Counted from the first letter of the stretch, positions 8,038 through 17,310 are shown. The stretch: 64,000 nt of DNA from Bacteroidales bacterium UBA4360 (GCA_002393945.1 DGSO01000013.1:152221-216220); one strand, 5' to 3'. Made by a program: numbers and translations. The notes: generated from the sequence alone by a model not told the origin.

Positions 8038-9066
8038 ATGGATTTGGTGGATGAACTGGTACAAAAGCGGGACCTTCCGGACGAAGGCCTCCGTGAGCTC
8101 CTTTCATCCTCCGATGATGTTATGGCGGCAAAGCTGTTCAAAAGGGCAAGGGAGACCGCAGCTGAGCATTTTGGCAGGGAAATATACATCCGTGCGCTCA
8201 TAGAGTGGAGCAACTCCTGCCGCAATGACTGTTACTACTGTGGTATTCGCCGCAGTAACCATGCAATCGAGCGTTACATCTTAAGCGAAGAGGAGATTCT
8301 GCAGTGCTGCGGGCAGGCTCATGAGGACGGAATCAGAACATTTGTCCTGCAGGGCGGAGAGAATCCTGTAAAGGCCGGAGAACTGGTCGGAATTGTCGCC
8401 CTGATAAAGAAAAAGTATCCTGACAGCGCAGTCACCCTTTCACTTGGAGAACTTCCCGCAGAACTTTATGCGGCTTTGAGGGAGGCGGGGGCAGACCGTT
8501 ATCTCCTGAGGCATGAGACTGCCACTCCGTCGCATTACGCCAAGCTCCACCCAAAGGAAATGTCGCTTGAGAACCGGCTGGAATGCCTTCATGAACTCAG
8601 GAAGCTCGGCTTCCAGACCGGGATGGGCATGATGGTGGGAAGCCCGTTCCAGACGCCTGATCATCTGATTGCAGACCTTCGCCTTATCCGGTCTTTCCGC
8701 CCGGAGATGGTAGGCCTTGGGCCTTTCGTTCCCCAGAAGGATACGCCTTTCGGCACTTATCCGGCAGGAAGTGCAGACTTGACACTGCGCCTTTATGCCA
8801 TCATTCGCCTGATGCTTCCCGAGGCGGGAATCCCCGCCACCACGGCTCTTTCCTCCATAATTCCCAACGGGCATATCCGCGGAATAGAATCGGGGGCAAA
8901 CGTAATCATGCCAAATTATACCCCTTTGTCAAGGGGAAAACAATATGTCCTGTACGACAACAAGTCAAGGCAGGATTTCCATAAGATAAAAACGGAACTC
9001 AATGCGGCCGGGTACGTCGTGAACCCTTCCCGCGGAGATTTCAAAACCAATCAATACCATGTATAA
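8038..9066 (+). CDS. hydE: [FeFe]-hydrogenase maturase HydE, radical SAM
   Basis: 342-residue radical SAM enzyme that takes part in building the dithiomethylamine-bridged di-iron part of the H-cluster. The SAM cluster motif CxxxCxxC is CRNDCYYC (about residues 61-68), in the HydE/BioB-like context IEWSNSCRNDCYYCGIRRSN. FVLQGGE and SLGELP are further family landmarks. The length is normal. It heads hydE-hydG-hydF, overlaps hydG by eight bases and has its own strong promoter. The hydrogenase it serves is encoded convergently at 11.5-15.7 kb. Confidence 0.96.
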   Translation: MDLVDELVQKRDLPDEGLRELLSSSDDVMAAKLFKRARETAAEHFGREIYIRALIEWSNSCRNDCYYCGIRRSNHAIERYILSEEEILQCCGQAHEDGIRTFVLQGGENPVKAGELVGIVALIKKKYPDSAVTLSLGELPAELYAALREAGADRYLLRHETATPSHYAKLHPKEMSLENRLECLHELRKLGFQTGMGMMVGSPFQTPDHLIADLRLIRSFRPEMVGLGPFVPQKDTPFGTYPAGSADLTLRLYAIIRLMLPEAGIPATTALSSIIPNGHIRGIESGANVIMPNYTPLSRGKQYVLYDNKSRQDFHKIKTELNAAGYVVNPSRGDFKTNQYHV

Positions 9067-10474
9067 TCCAAGTTCCCCGCATGCGCAGGAGTTTATAGAC
9101 CATACCGAGGTCCTGGAGACGCTGGAAGAAGCCTCCCGCGAGAGCAAAAACCACAGCCGCGTCCTCCAAATACTGGAAAAGGCGGCAAAGTGCAAGGGCC
9201 TCACTCACCGTGAGGCTGCAATCCTCATGGATTGTGACGATCCTGAACTGGAAGAGAAAATCTATGCCCTTGCCCTGGAAATCAAGCAGAAGTTCTATGG
9301 AAACCGCATAGTGCTCTTTGCCCCTCTTTACTTGTCGAATTACTGCATAAACGGCTGTGTATATTGCCCTTATCATGCAAAGAACCGTACCATTCCAAGG
9401 CGCAAGCTCTCCCAGGAAGAAATAGAGGCAGAGGTCAGGGCCCTTATCCGCACCGGCCACAAGCGACTTGCGGTTGAGGCAGGGGAGGACCCCAGGAACA
9501 ATCCGCTGGAGTATATCCTGGATTCCATCCGTACTATTTACAGCGTGAAGGAGGGCGGTAACTCCATACGCCGTGTAAACGTGAACATCGCCGCTACGGA
9601 TGTGGATTCTTACCGGAAACTCAAGGCAGCCGGCATCGGCACGTATATCCTTTTCCAGGAGACGTACAACAAGGAACAGTATGAAAAACTGCATCCCACC
9701 GGCCCCAAGAGCGATTATTGCTGGCATACGGAGGCCATGGACCGCGCGCAGGAAGGCGGCTGTGACGACGTCGGGATAGGCGTCCTCTTCGGCCTTAACA
9801 ACTACCGCTATGAACTGGCCGCCATCCTCATGCATGCAGAGCACCTGGAAGCCCGCTTCGGCGTTGGGCCCCACACGATCAGCGTCCCGCGCATCTGCCC
9901 TGCCGATGACATCGACACCGGAGATTTCCCGGATGCCCTGCCGGACAGGATTTTCCGCAAGCTGGTGGCCGTCCTGAGGGTATCTGTCCCTTATACGGGG
10001 ATGATAGTGTCGACAAGGGAATCGGCAAGGATGAGGGCGCAGCTTCTGGACTGCGGCATCTCCCAGATAAGCGGCGGCTCAAGGACCAGCGTTGGCGGCT
10101 ATACCAGCGTCGAGCGCCATGACGAAACGGCTCAGTTCGACGTCTCCGACACCCGTCCCCTTGACGATGTGGTGCGCTGGCTTCTGGAAAGCGACCATAT
10201 CCCCAGTTTCTGCACCGCCTGCTACCGCGAAGGCCGCACCGGAGACCGTTTCATGAGTCTCTGCAAAAGCGGGAAAATAGGCCTCTGCTGCACTCCGAAT
10301 GCGATTATGACGCTCAAGGAGTACCTCATGGATTACGCTTCTGCCGATACCCGCCGCCTTGGAGAGAATCTCATCAAAAAGAGTCTTGCCGATATCCCCT
10401 CCGAAAAGGTCAGGGACATAACTGTCCGGCATCTCAGGGAAATAGAAGAAGGAAAAAGGGATTTCAGGTTTTAA
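9059..10474 (+). CDS. hydG: [FeFe]-hydrogenase maturase HydG, radical SAM tyrosine lyase
   Basis: 471-residue enzyme that cleaves tyrosine and delivers the CO and CN ligands of the H-cluster. The N-terminal SAM cluster motif is CINGCVYC in the context SNYCINGCVYCPYHAKN; VEAGEDP and FQETYNKEQY are typical of HydG. The C-terminal auxiliary cluster domain has CTACYREGRTG followed by LCKSGKIGLCCTPNA, supplying the extra cysteines that distinguish HydG from ThiH. Its start overlaps the end of hydE by eight bases, and hydF follows six bases later. Confidence 0.97.
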   Translation: MYNPSSPHAQEFIDHTEVLETLEEASRESKNHSRVLQILEKAAKCKGLTHREAAILMDCDDPELEEKIYALALEIKQKFYGNRIVLFAPLYLSNYCINGCVYCPYHAKNRTIPRRKLSQEEIEAEVRALIRTGHKRLAVEAGEDPRNNPLEYILDSIRTIYSVKEGGNSIRRVNVNIAATDVDSYRKLKAAGIGTYILFQETYNKEQYEKLHPTGPKSDYCWHTEAMDRAQEGGCDDVGIGVLFGLNNYRYELAAILMHAEHLEARFGVGPHTISVPRICPADDIDTGDFPDALPDRIFRKLVAVLRVSVPYTGMIVSTRESARMRAQLLDCGISQISGGSRTSVGGYTSVERHDETAQFDVSDTRPLDDVVRWLLESDHIPSFCTACYREGRTGDRFMSLCKSGKIGLCCTPNAIMTLKEYLMDYASADTRRLGENLIKKSLADIPSEKVRDITVRHLREIEEGKRDFRF

Positions 10475-10480
10475 GGCGGT

Positions 10481-11509
10481 ATGGAACGTATCTACATAGC
10501 GGTAGCTGGCCCCGTGAACAGCGGCAAGTCGACGCTTGTCAACGCTCTTTGCGGGCAGGAGGTGTCCCTTGTGAGCCCTGTCGCCGGCACCACTACAGAC
10601 CCTGTCAGAAAAGCCGCGGAACTGCCGGGTATCGGCCCGTGCATAATCATCGACACCCCCGGCCTTGAAGATACATCCCCCCTGGGCCTCGAACGCATGC
10701 GCCGCACCATGGCCGCCCTTGACGAGGCCGATGTAATCGTTGAAATGTCGGCAGGTGCAACCGGACCGTTGCAGACTCCGCGCGTGACATATACCCCTGG
10801 AGAGCCTCTTGACAGCCTCCTTAAAAGGATCAAAGACGCCCTCCCGAAAGAAGAGGAAAGATATCTTACCGGAAACCTTGTAAAGCCCGGAGACAAAGTG
10901 GTCCTTGTGATGCCCCAGGACTCCGAGGCGCCCAAGGGCCGGATCATACTTCCTCAGGTGCAGGTGATTCGGGAACTCCTGGACAGGGGCTGCATACCGG
11001 TTTGCTGTACCCTTGAGAACCTTCAGAAAGCGGTTGAAACGGCAACGAGCCTTGTCATTACCGATTCTCAGGTGTTTCGGGAGGTTAATTCGGCCATTCC
11101 GTCTACGCTCCCTCTCACATCTTTCTCTGTGCTTCTTGCCGGAGCAAAGGGAGACATCAAAACATATGTGGAGGGCGCTGCGGCAATAGACAGGCTGCGG
11201 GACGGAGACCGCGTCCTCATTGCCGAAGCCTGCACTCATGTCCCGGATACAGAGGATATCGGCCGTGTTAAGATTCCTGCGCTTCTCAGGAAAAGGGCGC
11301 AGGTAAAGGTGGACGTCGCCGCCGGGAACGATTTCCCCGAAGACCTCTCGGTCTACAGTCTAATCATACACTGCGGAGCCTGCGTCGCCGGCCGTCAGCT
11401 GGTGCGCTCCCGCATAAAAAAGGCACTCCGTGCGGGAGTGCCAATTACAAACTACGGGATAGCCATTGCAGCCCTGCAGGGTATTCTCCAAAGGATAGAG
11501 ATACCTTAG
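10481..11509 (+). CDS. hydF: HydF scaffold for H-cluster assembly, GTPase domain shortened
   Basis: HydF carries the di-iron precursor and passes it to apo-hydrogenase. The N terminus has a P loop GPVNSGKS (residues 10-17), a G2 threonine run in SPVAGTTTDPV and G3 DTPG (58-61). The C-terminal cluster site is intact: a CTH motif in EACTHVPDTEDIG, then IIHCGACV. The protein has 342 residues, against about 400 for typical HydF. The missing part is inside the GTPase domain: after ADVIVEM (83-89) the sequence reaches RVTYTPGEPLDSLLKRI (from 101) without any NKxD (G4) motif, so guanine specificity should be impaired. The frame is continuous with no sign of a frameshift. Its stop overlaps that of convergent hydC. 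Confidence 0.93.
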   Translation: MERIYIAVAGPVNSGKSTLVNALCGQEVSLVSPVAGTTTDPVRKAAELPGIGPCIIIDTPGLEDTSPLGLERMRRTMAALDEADVIVEMSAGATGPLQTPRVTYTPGEPLDSLLKRIKDALPKEEERYLTGNLVKPGDKVVLVMPQDSEAPKGRIILPQVQVIRELLDRGCIPVCCTLENLQKAVETATSLVITDSQVFREVNSAIPSTLPLTSFSVLLAGAKGDIKTYVEGAAAIDRLRDGDRVLIAEACTHVPDTEDIGRVKIPALLRKRAQVKVDVAAGNDFPEDLSVYSLIIHCGACVAGRQLVRSRIKKALRAGVPITNYGIAIAALQGILQRIEIP

Positions 11510-11985
11510 TCTGCGTACTCGGCTACGATTTTCTTGATGTCGGAAGGATTCAGCCTGCCGTATACCTTGTCGCCGATGGTGGCTACAGGGGCCAGGCCGC
11601 ATGCACCCACGCAGCGGAGGCAGTCCAGCGAGAACTTCCCGTCCGGGGTCGTTTCGCCTACGTCGATGCCCAGGACGCGCTTGAATTCCTCCAGGAGCTT
11701 GTCGGCACCGCGCACGTAGCAGGCGGTTCCAAGGCAAACCGAGATTGGAATCCGGCCTTTGGGCGTCATGGTGAAGAAGGAGTAGAAAGTTACCACTCCG
11801 TACACCTTCTGGGGCGCTATGCTAAGCTTTCGGGCTATGATTCTCTGGACGGGTTCCGGCAGATATCCAAGTTTTGACTGGGTTTCGTGGAGGATGCTTA
11901 TGAGTTCTCCGGGGTCGTTATGGAATTTTTCACAGATCTCTTCCACCTCGCGGGCGGCTTCACATGAAAGTTTGAATTCACTCAT
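11506..11985 (-). CDS. hydC: NuoE/HndA-like [2Fe-2S] subunit of trimeric [FeFe]-hydrogenase
   Basis: 159-residue thioredoxin-fold ferredoxin subunit. The four cluster cysteines are in CLGTACYVRG and CLRCVGACG; the helical N-terminal half (ISILHETQSKLGYLP, VYGVVTFYSFF) is typical of NuoE/HndA. It probably relays electrons between the flavin subunit and the catalytic subunit in an NAD(P)-linked, electron-bifurcating type enzyme. It is the last gene of hydB-hydA-hydC, two bases after hydA. Its TAA stop overlaps the TAG stop of hydF on the other strand. Confidence 0.93.
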   Translation of the reverse strand: MSEFKLSCEAAREVEEICEKFHNDPGELISILHETQSKLGYLPEPVQRIIARKLSIAPQKVYGVVTFYSFFTMTPKGRIPISVCLGTACYVRGADKLLEEFKRVLGIDVGETTPDGKFSLDCLRCVGACGLAPVATIGDKVYGRLNPSDIKKIVAEYAD

Positions 11986-11987
11986 GG

Positions 11988-13748
11988 CTATTTGATGCTT
12001 TTGTCGAAATAATGGGTGTGGAGAAGCTGATGCGAGCGTTCGCTCAGCGGCTCGCCCAGGAATTCCTTGTAGAGTTTCTGTATGTCCGGATTCTCATGGC
12101 TCTTGCGGATGGGCTTTCCGGAATCTTCGGCATAAATTGCCTTGGCCCTGGCCTTGATGATGTCCACGTTGCCGTGATGGTAGGGCTGGCCGCCTCCGTC
12201 TATGCAGCCGCCGGGGCAGGCCATGACTTCCACGACATGGTAGGGAAGTTCGCCTGCGCGCAGCTTGTCCATGAGGATACGAGCGTTTCCAAGGGTATGT
12301 GCCACGCAGACCTTGAGCTTGAAGCCGTTAAGGTCGATTTCGGCCTCTTTGATGCCGTCGAGGCCGCGCACCTGTGTGAACTCGATGCGGGGAAGGGTCT
12401 TGCCGGTATATACCTCATATACAGTGCGAAGGGCCGCCTCCATGACGCCTCCCGTGGCTCCGAAGATGGCTGCAGCGCCGGAAGACTCTCCGAGGGGCTT
12501 GTCAAAATCTTCGTCGGGAAGTTTGTTCCAGTCAATGTTGGAACGCTTGATGAGGCGGGCGAGTTCGCGCGTGGAGATGGAATAATCCACGTCCGGATTG
12601 CCGTCAACCTTGAATTCCTCCCTTTCGCATTCGAATTTCTTCGCAAGGCAGGGCATGACAGACACCACAACCAGCTTTTCCCTGGGAATGCCCATCTTCT
12701 GGGCCCAGTAGGTCTTTGCTATTGCGCCGAACATCTGAGCCGGAGATTTTGCCGATGAAGGATACTCCAGGAGATCCGGATAGTTATGCTCGTAGAAATT
12801 CACCCATGCAGGGCAGCAGGATGTCATTATGGGCAGCTTGACATTCTTGTCTCCGCCAAGGAAAGCCTTGAGCCTGTGGAGGATTTCGGCCCCTTCTTCC
12901 ATGATGGTAAGGTCTGCGCCGAAGTCGGTGTCAAAGACGTAGTCGAAGCCAAGGGCCCTGAGCGAAGCGGCAAGCTTTCCGGTTACGATGGTTCCGGGCT
13001 CCATGCCGAATTCTTCACCGAGAGCGACGCGCACTGCAGGGGCGGGCTGGGCGATGACTATCTTGTCCGGATTGTTCAGGTCTTCGAGGAGACGGTCTGT
13101 GTTGTCCCTTTCCGTGAGGGCGCCTGTAGGGCATACGGCGACGCACTGTCCGCAGTAGGTGCAGTCAGTTTCTGAGAACATCCTGTCGAAGGTGGGAGCT
13201 ATGGTAGTCTCGAAACCGCGTTTTACGGCACCCAGCACTCCAACTGTCTGGACACTGTTGCACATGCTCTCGCAGCGGCGGCAGAGGATGCACTTGTCCA
13301 TGTTGCGGGTGATGGCGGCGGTAACTTCCTTTTTGCGCTCGGACTGTTCGCCCTTGTATGGCATTTCCCTGATGTTGAAGCGTGTAACCAGCTGCTGAAG
13401 TTCGCAGTGATTGCACTTGGGGCAGGTGAGGCAGTCGTTGGGATGGTCGGAAAGGATGAGTTCGGCCACGGTCTTGCGGGCGCGGACCACCCTTGCCGAA
13501 TTTGTGCTCACCACCATTCCCTCCGTGACCATGGTGGCGCAGGAGGGGGCAAGGTTCCGGCGGCCTTCAATCTCTACCACGCAGATTCGGCAGGCAGCCG
13601 GCGAGCTCTTTACGCACGTGCCTTTGAGGTCCATGTGGCACAATGCAGGTATATTTATGCCGATTGACGCAGCCGCATCGAGGACCGTAGTCCCTTTGGG
13701 CACGCTCACCGGACGCTTGTCTATAAGAAGGTTTATCATGTTTTCCAT
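11988..13748 (-). CDS. hydA: [FeFe]-hydrogenase catalytic subunit (group A3, trimeric type)
   Basis: 586-residue catalytic subunit that reduces protons or oxidises H2. In order: an N-terminal [2Fe-2S] domain (C37, C53, C56, C70), a His-ligated [4Fe-4S] site HPNDCLTCPKCNHC (H102, C106, C109, C115), two [4Fe-4S] motifs CILCRRCESMC and CTYCGQCVAVC, and then the H domain. All three H-cluster motifs are intact: TSCCPAW (with the proton-relay cysteine), MPCLAKKFE and MACPGGCIDGGGQP. Accessory domains and neighbours place it with the HydABC/Hnd enzymes that couple NAD(P)H and ferredoxin. Ten bases separate it from hydB. Confidence 0.96.
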   Translation of the reverse strand: MENMINLLIDKRPVSVPKGTTVLDAAASIGINIPALCHMDLKGTCVKSSPAACRICVVEIEGRRNLAPSCATMVTEGMVVSTNSARVVRARKTVAELILSDHPNDCLTCPKCNHCELQQLVTRFNIREMPYKGEQSERKKEVTAAITRNMDKCILCRRCESMCNSVQTVGVLGAVKRGFETTIAPTFDRMFSETDCTYCGQCVAVCPTGALTERDNTDRLLEDLNNPDKIVIAQPAPAVRVALGEEFGMEPGTIVTGKLAASLRALGFDYVFDTDFGADLTIMEEGAEILHRLKAFLGGDKNVKLPIMTSCCPAWVNFYEHNYPDLLEYPSSAKSPAQMFGAIAKTYWAQKMGIPREKLVVVSVMPCLAKKFECEREEFKVDGNPDVDYSISTRELARLIKRSNIDWNKLPDEDFDKPLGESSGAAAIFGATGGVMEAALRTVYEVYTGKTLPRIEFTQVRGLDGIKEAEIDLNGFKLKVCVAHTLGNARILMDKLRAGELPYHVVEVMACPGGCIDGGGQPYHHGNVDIIKARAKAIYAEDSGKPIRKSHENPDIQKLYKEFLGEPLSERSHQLLHTHYFDKSIK

Positions 13749-13758
13749 AGGGCGGTTC

Positions 13759-15663
13759 TTAGTAAACTTTGATGGCTCCGAACTTGCATCTTGAGATGCA
13801 CATTCCGCAGCGGATGCACTTGTCAGGATTGATGGAGAAAGGCTTGCGGACTTCTCCGGTGATGGCGTCGGCAGGACAGCCGCGGGCGCAGGCGCTGCAG
13901 CCCTTGCAGAGTACGGGGTCGATGGCGTAGGTCAGGAGGGCCTTGCACTTGTGGGCGCGGCAGACGTGATCCTTCACGTGTTCCTCATACTCTTCCCTGA
14001 AATTCGAAAGCGTGGAAAGCACCGGGTTGGGGGATGTCTGTCCAAGGCCGCAGAGGGCGGTGTCCTTGATGACCTTGGCAAGGTTTTCCAGCTTGTCGAT
14101 GTCTTCCATGGTACCGCGGCCGTCAGTGATGCGGTCCAGGATTTCCAGCATGCGCTTGTTGCCGATGCGGCACGGAGTACATTTGCCGCAGGATTCGCCC
14201 ACGGTGAACTCCAGAAAGAACTTTGCCACGGAGACCATGCAGTCGTCCTCGTCCATGACTATCATGCCGCCGGAGCCCATCATGGAACCGGCTGCGGCAA
14301 GGCTTTCGTAATCGATAGGTATGTCAAGATGCTTTTCCGTGAGGCAGCCACCGGAGGGACCGCCGGTCTGGACGGCCTTGAATTTCTTTCCGTTCTTCAC
14401 CCCGCCGCCGATATCGTAGATGATTTCGCGAAGGGTTGTGCCCATGGGAACTTCTATAAGGCCCACATTGTTGATTTTACCGGCCAGGGCGAACACCTTC
14501 GTTCCCTTGGATTTCTCAGTGCCGATGGAAGAGAACCATGCCGGACCCTTGGTCAGGATTACGGGTACGTTGGCCAGGGTTTCGACATTGTTTACGTTGG
14601 TGGGATTGCCGAAGTAACCGGCCTCTGCAGGGAACGGGGGCTTGAGCGTGGGCTCGCCGCGTTTTCCTTCCATGGAGTGGATGAGGGCGGTTTCCTCGCC
14701 GCAGACAAAGGCGCCGGCGCCGTAGCGGATTTCTATGTCGAAGCAGAAATCGGTCCCGAGGATGTTATCGCCGAGGAGCCCGTATTCGCGGGCCTGGGCG
14801 ATTGCAACCTGAAGGCGGTGCACTGCAAGAGGATACTCTGCACGTATATATATAAGGCCGTGGTTGGCATTTATGCAGTAGCCGCAGATCATCATGGCTT
14901 CAATGACGGAGTTGGGGTCTCCTTCCATGATGGAACGGTCCATGAATGCGCCCGGGTCTCCTTCATCGGCATTGCACACCACGTACTTGTGGGGGGCGTT
15001 GAACTTGCGGGCTATTTCCCACTTGACTCCGGTGGGGAAGCCTGCTCCGCCGCGGCCGCGGAGACCGCTGGCCTTGATGTCGGCAAGGACTTCCAGGCTG
15101 TCCCTCTGAAGGCTGTCGGCAAGGGCTTTGTATCCGTCGCGCGCTATGTAGTCGAGGATGTTTTCCGGGTCGATGAAACCGCAGTTCCGCAGTGCTATGC
15201 GCAGCTGCTTGCGGTAGAAATTCATGTGCTTGGAGTCACTTATGTGACTGCCGCTGCCCGGGTCTGTGTAGAGAAGGCGTTCCACCCTTTCTCCGCCGAT
15301 GATATGGGAAACCACGATTTCTTCCACATCTTCGGGACGGACCGAGGTATAGAACGTATTGTCCGGGACAATTTTGACGATAGGGCCTTTTTCGCAGAAG
15401 CCAAAGCAGCCCGGTACTATGACTTTGACTTTGTCGGCAATGCCATGGGCCGCTAAGGCTTGGTTGAAGTTATCGACGATTTTGGAACTTTCGGAGGCCT
15501 TGCAACCGGTACCGCCGCAACAGAGAATTTCCATGTGCGGGGTGCCTTTATCCAGTCCGGAAGCGCTTTCCAGGACGGATGAGTTGGCGGCCTCTCTGAC
15601 GGAAAGGGCTTTCAGTGCCTCCCTTCTGATGCTTTCGAGTGCATCGGCAGAGCGTATTTTCAT
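13759..15663 (-). CDS. hydB: NuoF/HndC-like flavin subunit of trimeric [FeFe]-hydrogenase
   Basis: 634-residue FMN- and NAD(P)-binding subunit. The N-terminal thioredoxin-like [2Fe-2S] domain has CCGGTGC and PGCFGFC. The NuoF core follows, with GLRGRGGAGFPTG (nucleotide site), CNADEGDPGAFMDRS, GAGAFVCGEETALIHSMEG and the cluster motif ESCGKCTPCRIG. A C-terminal two-cluster ferredoxin domain has CKGCSACARGCP and CIRCGMCISRC. This is the full architecture of HydB/HndC, the likely site of flavin-based electron bifurcation. It is the first gene of hydB-hydA-hydC and is read from the region divergent to the flavoprotein gene at 15805. Confidence 0.95.
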   Translation of the reverse strand: MKIRSADALESIRREALKALSVREAANSSVLESASGLDKGTPHMEILCCGGTGCKASESSKIVDNFNQALAAHGIADKVKVIVPGCFGFCEKGPIVKIVPDNTFYTSVRPEDVEEIVVSHIIGGERVERLLYTDPGSGSHISDSKHMNFYRKQLRIALRNCGFIDPENILDYIARDGYKALADSLQRDSLEVLADIKASGLRGRGGAGFPTGVKWEIARKFNAPHKYVVCNADEGDPGAFMDRSIMEGDPNSVIEAMMICGYCINANHGLIYIRAEYPLAVHRLQVAIAQAREYGLLGDNILGTDFCFDIEIRYGAGAFVCGEETALIHSMEGKRGEPTLKPPFPAEAGYFGNPTNVNNVETLANVPVILTKGPAWFSSIGTEKSKGTKVFALAGKINNVGLIEVPMGTTLREIIYDIGGGVKNGKKFKAVQTGGPSGGCLTEKHLDIPIDYESLAAAGSMMGSGGMIVMDEDDCMVSVAKFFLEFTVGESCGKCTPCRIGNKRMLEILDRITDGRGTMEDIDKLENLAKVIKDTALCGLGQTSPNPVLSTLSNFREEYEEHVKDHVCRAHKCKALLTYAIDPVLCKGCSACARGCPADAITGEVRKPFSINPDKCIRCGMCISRCKFGAIKVY

Positions 15664-15697
15664 TGTTGCTATGTGGTTTAGTCTTAAACTTGACGTG

Positions 15698-15728
15698 CAA
15701 GATACGAAATAATCCGTGATAATGCAAA
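15698..15728 (-). promoter_or_regulatory. Probable promoter of hydBAC
   Basis: On the minus strand TTTG (15728-15725) is followed after 20 bases by TATCTTG (15704-15698), one T short of TAnnTTTG. About 34 bases separate it from the hydB ATG. Confidence 0.5.
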
Positions 15729-15754
15729 GTAATGGGCCAATTTAGCAGCGAAAA

Positions 15755-15785
15755 TTGCTTTGCATTGATAAAATCCCTATTTTTG
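15755..15785 (+). promoter_or_regulatory. Promoter of the flavoprotein-to-queC gene run
   Basis: TTG (15755-15757), 20 bases, TATTTTTG (15778-15785), 19 bases before the ATG at 15805. Confidence 0.75.
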
Positions 15786-15804
15786 TAGCCTATTTATTCT
15801 ATGT

Positions 15805-17307
15805 ATGAAATCTGACATTGTTGTGATTGGCGGAGGAGCCGCCGGACTGGCAGCAGCCATAGGCGCGGCAGAAATTCTTGCCGGCAGTGAAAACGGCGGA
15901 ACCGTCACCGTTCTGGAGAAAATGCCCAAGGCCGGGCGCAAGGTAATGATTACCGGCAAAGGCCGATGCAACTTTACCAACGTGAAGCCCTGGGAAGACT
16001 TTCAGGCCAGGATCAGTTCGGACCCTCAGTTCCTTAGCCCCGCATGGCATAACCTTACACCGGAAGGAGTCATTGAACTCTTCAGGAAGAACGGTATGCG
16101 TTCAGTGGTGGAAAGGGGAGACAGGGCATTCCCGGCATCTCACAATGCGGGTGACGTGGTGGATACCCTTCTCAGGGCCTGCACCCTCGCCGGCGTAAAG
16201 GTGGTTACGGACTGCGAGGTCAAGACCATCGACGTGGTGAAAAACGGCTTCAGCCTCGACTGCGTCCAGACTTCCAGAAAGCAGGTGAGGATTCCTGTGG
16301 ACGATCCCCGCAAGCTTCGTCCGGGAAAACCCGCCCCCACACGTGAGGAAATCACGATAGAGCCGGTGGAGTACACCTGCCGGAAGCTCATCATAGCAAC
16401 GGGAGGCCTGTCCTATCCCGGAACCGGATCTACCGGCGACGGCTACATGTGGGCAGAGGAACTCGGCCACAGCATTGAGCCGTGCTATCCTTCCCTCACA
16501 GCGCTTGTCCCTGTCGGATACAAGACCGATAATCCTGTCCAGGCCGAGATTAAGAATGCTTTCCGTCGCAGCCGCACAGTGTTCGGAAAGACAAAGGAGC
16601 GCAAGATAGCCCCGCTTCCTTCCTGGTATCCCAAGTTCCCCGCACATATCGAGAGGGTGACTCCGATGTCTCCGCTCGGCGAGCTTTTCAACGGTAACAC
16701 CCTTGAAAATGTACAGCTCAGCCTCAATATCGGCGGGAATACCGTACAGTCTGAATTCGGAGACATCGAATTTACCGACGGCGGCCTTGAGGGCCCGCTC
16801 GGATTCATGGTGAGCCGAAGGGCCGTAAAGGCGCTCAACGACGGGCAGAAGGTTTCCGTTACCATCGATCTCAAGCCCGCTGTACCGCAGGAGAAACTCG
16901 ACGAAGATGTTCACCGCATCTGGGAGGAGGTAATTCACGATGAACGCTCAAAGGGACAGAGTTTCCAGAGGCTTTTCCGCATCATGCTTGGAAAGCTCAT
17001 GCCCTGGAACCTTACCCTTGCATTCCTCGATACCAACTCGAATGTGAGCGTGGATACGCTTGCCGCGGCCATGAAGAACTGGAAACTGGACATCGCCGGT
17101 TTTGTCGGCTTCGAAAGGAGTGTCGTCACCGCCGGAGGCGTAAGCACGTCGGAGGTGGTTGCAAAGACCCTGGAATCCAAAAAGCAGCCGGGCCTTTATT
17201 TTGCCGGAGAAGTACTTGACATAGATTGCAATACAGGCGGATACAACCTGCAGTCCGCCTTCTCTACCGGTTATCTTGCAGGTGAAAGTGCAGCGAAATC
17301 ATTATAA
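15805..17307 (+). CDS. HI0933/BaiN-like FAD-dependent oxidoreductase
   Basis: 500-residue flavoprotein of the HI0933 (YhiN/BaiN) family. The dinucleotide-binding motif is IVVIGGGAAGLAAAIGAAE at the N terminus; VLEKMPKAGRKVMITGKGRCNFTN and ATGGLSYPGTGSTGDGY are highly characteristic. The C terminus has TAGGVSTSEV and YFAGEVLDIDCNTGGYNLQSAF. Members are assigned as NAD(P)/FAD oxidoreductases of mostly unknown substrate; the bile-acid role of BaiN should not be assumed here. Four bases separate it from the FKBP gene. The family is usually 400-410 residues, and the extra length lies in an insertion around residues 160-260. Confidence 0.88.
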   Translation: MKSDIVVIGGGAAGLAAAIGAAEILAGSENGGTVTVLEKMPKAGRKVMITGKGRCNFTNVKPWEDFQARISSDPQFLSPAWHNLTPEGVIELFRKNGMRSVVERGDRAFPASHNAGDVVDTLLRACTLAGVKVVTDCEVKTIDVVKNGFSLDCVQTSRKQVRIPVDDPRKLRPGKPAPTREEITIEPVEYTCRKLIIATGGLSYPGTGSTGDGYMWAEELGHSIEPCYPSLTALVPVGYKTDNPVQAEIKNAFRRSRTVFGKTKERKIAPLPSWYPKFPAHIERVTPMSPLGELFNGNTLENVQLSLNIGGNTVQSEFGDIEFTDGGLEGPLGFMVSRRAVKALNDGQKVSVTIDLKPAVPQEKLDEDVHRIWEEVIHDERSKGQSFQRLFRIMLGKLMPWNLTLAFLDTNSNVSVDTLAAAMKNWKLDIAGFVGFERSVVTAGGVSTSEVVAKTLESKKQPGLYFAGEVLDIDCNTGGYNLQSAFSTGYLAGESAAKSL

Positions 17308-17310
17308 CTT

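Noticed and set aside
13951..15456. 500-codon open frame antisense to hydB
   Set aside because: It mirrors the hydB coding sequence and shows no domain or start signal of its own.
15805..17307. Bile-acid 7-dehydroxylation gene baiN
   Set aside because: The protein belongs to the HI0933 family, but no other bai gene is near and most members have unknown substrates.
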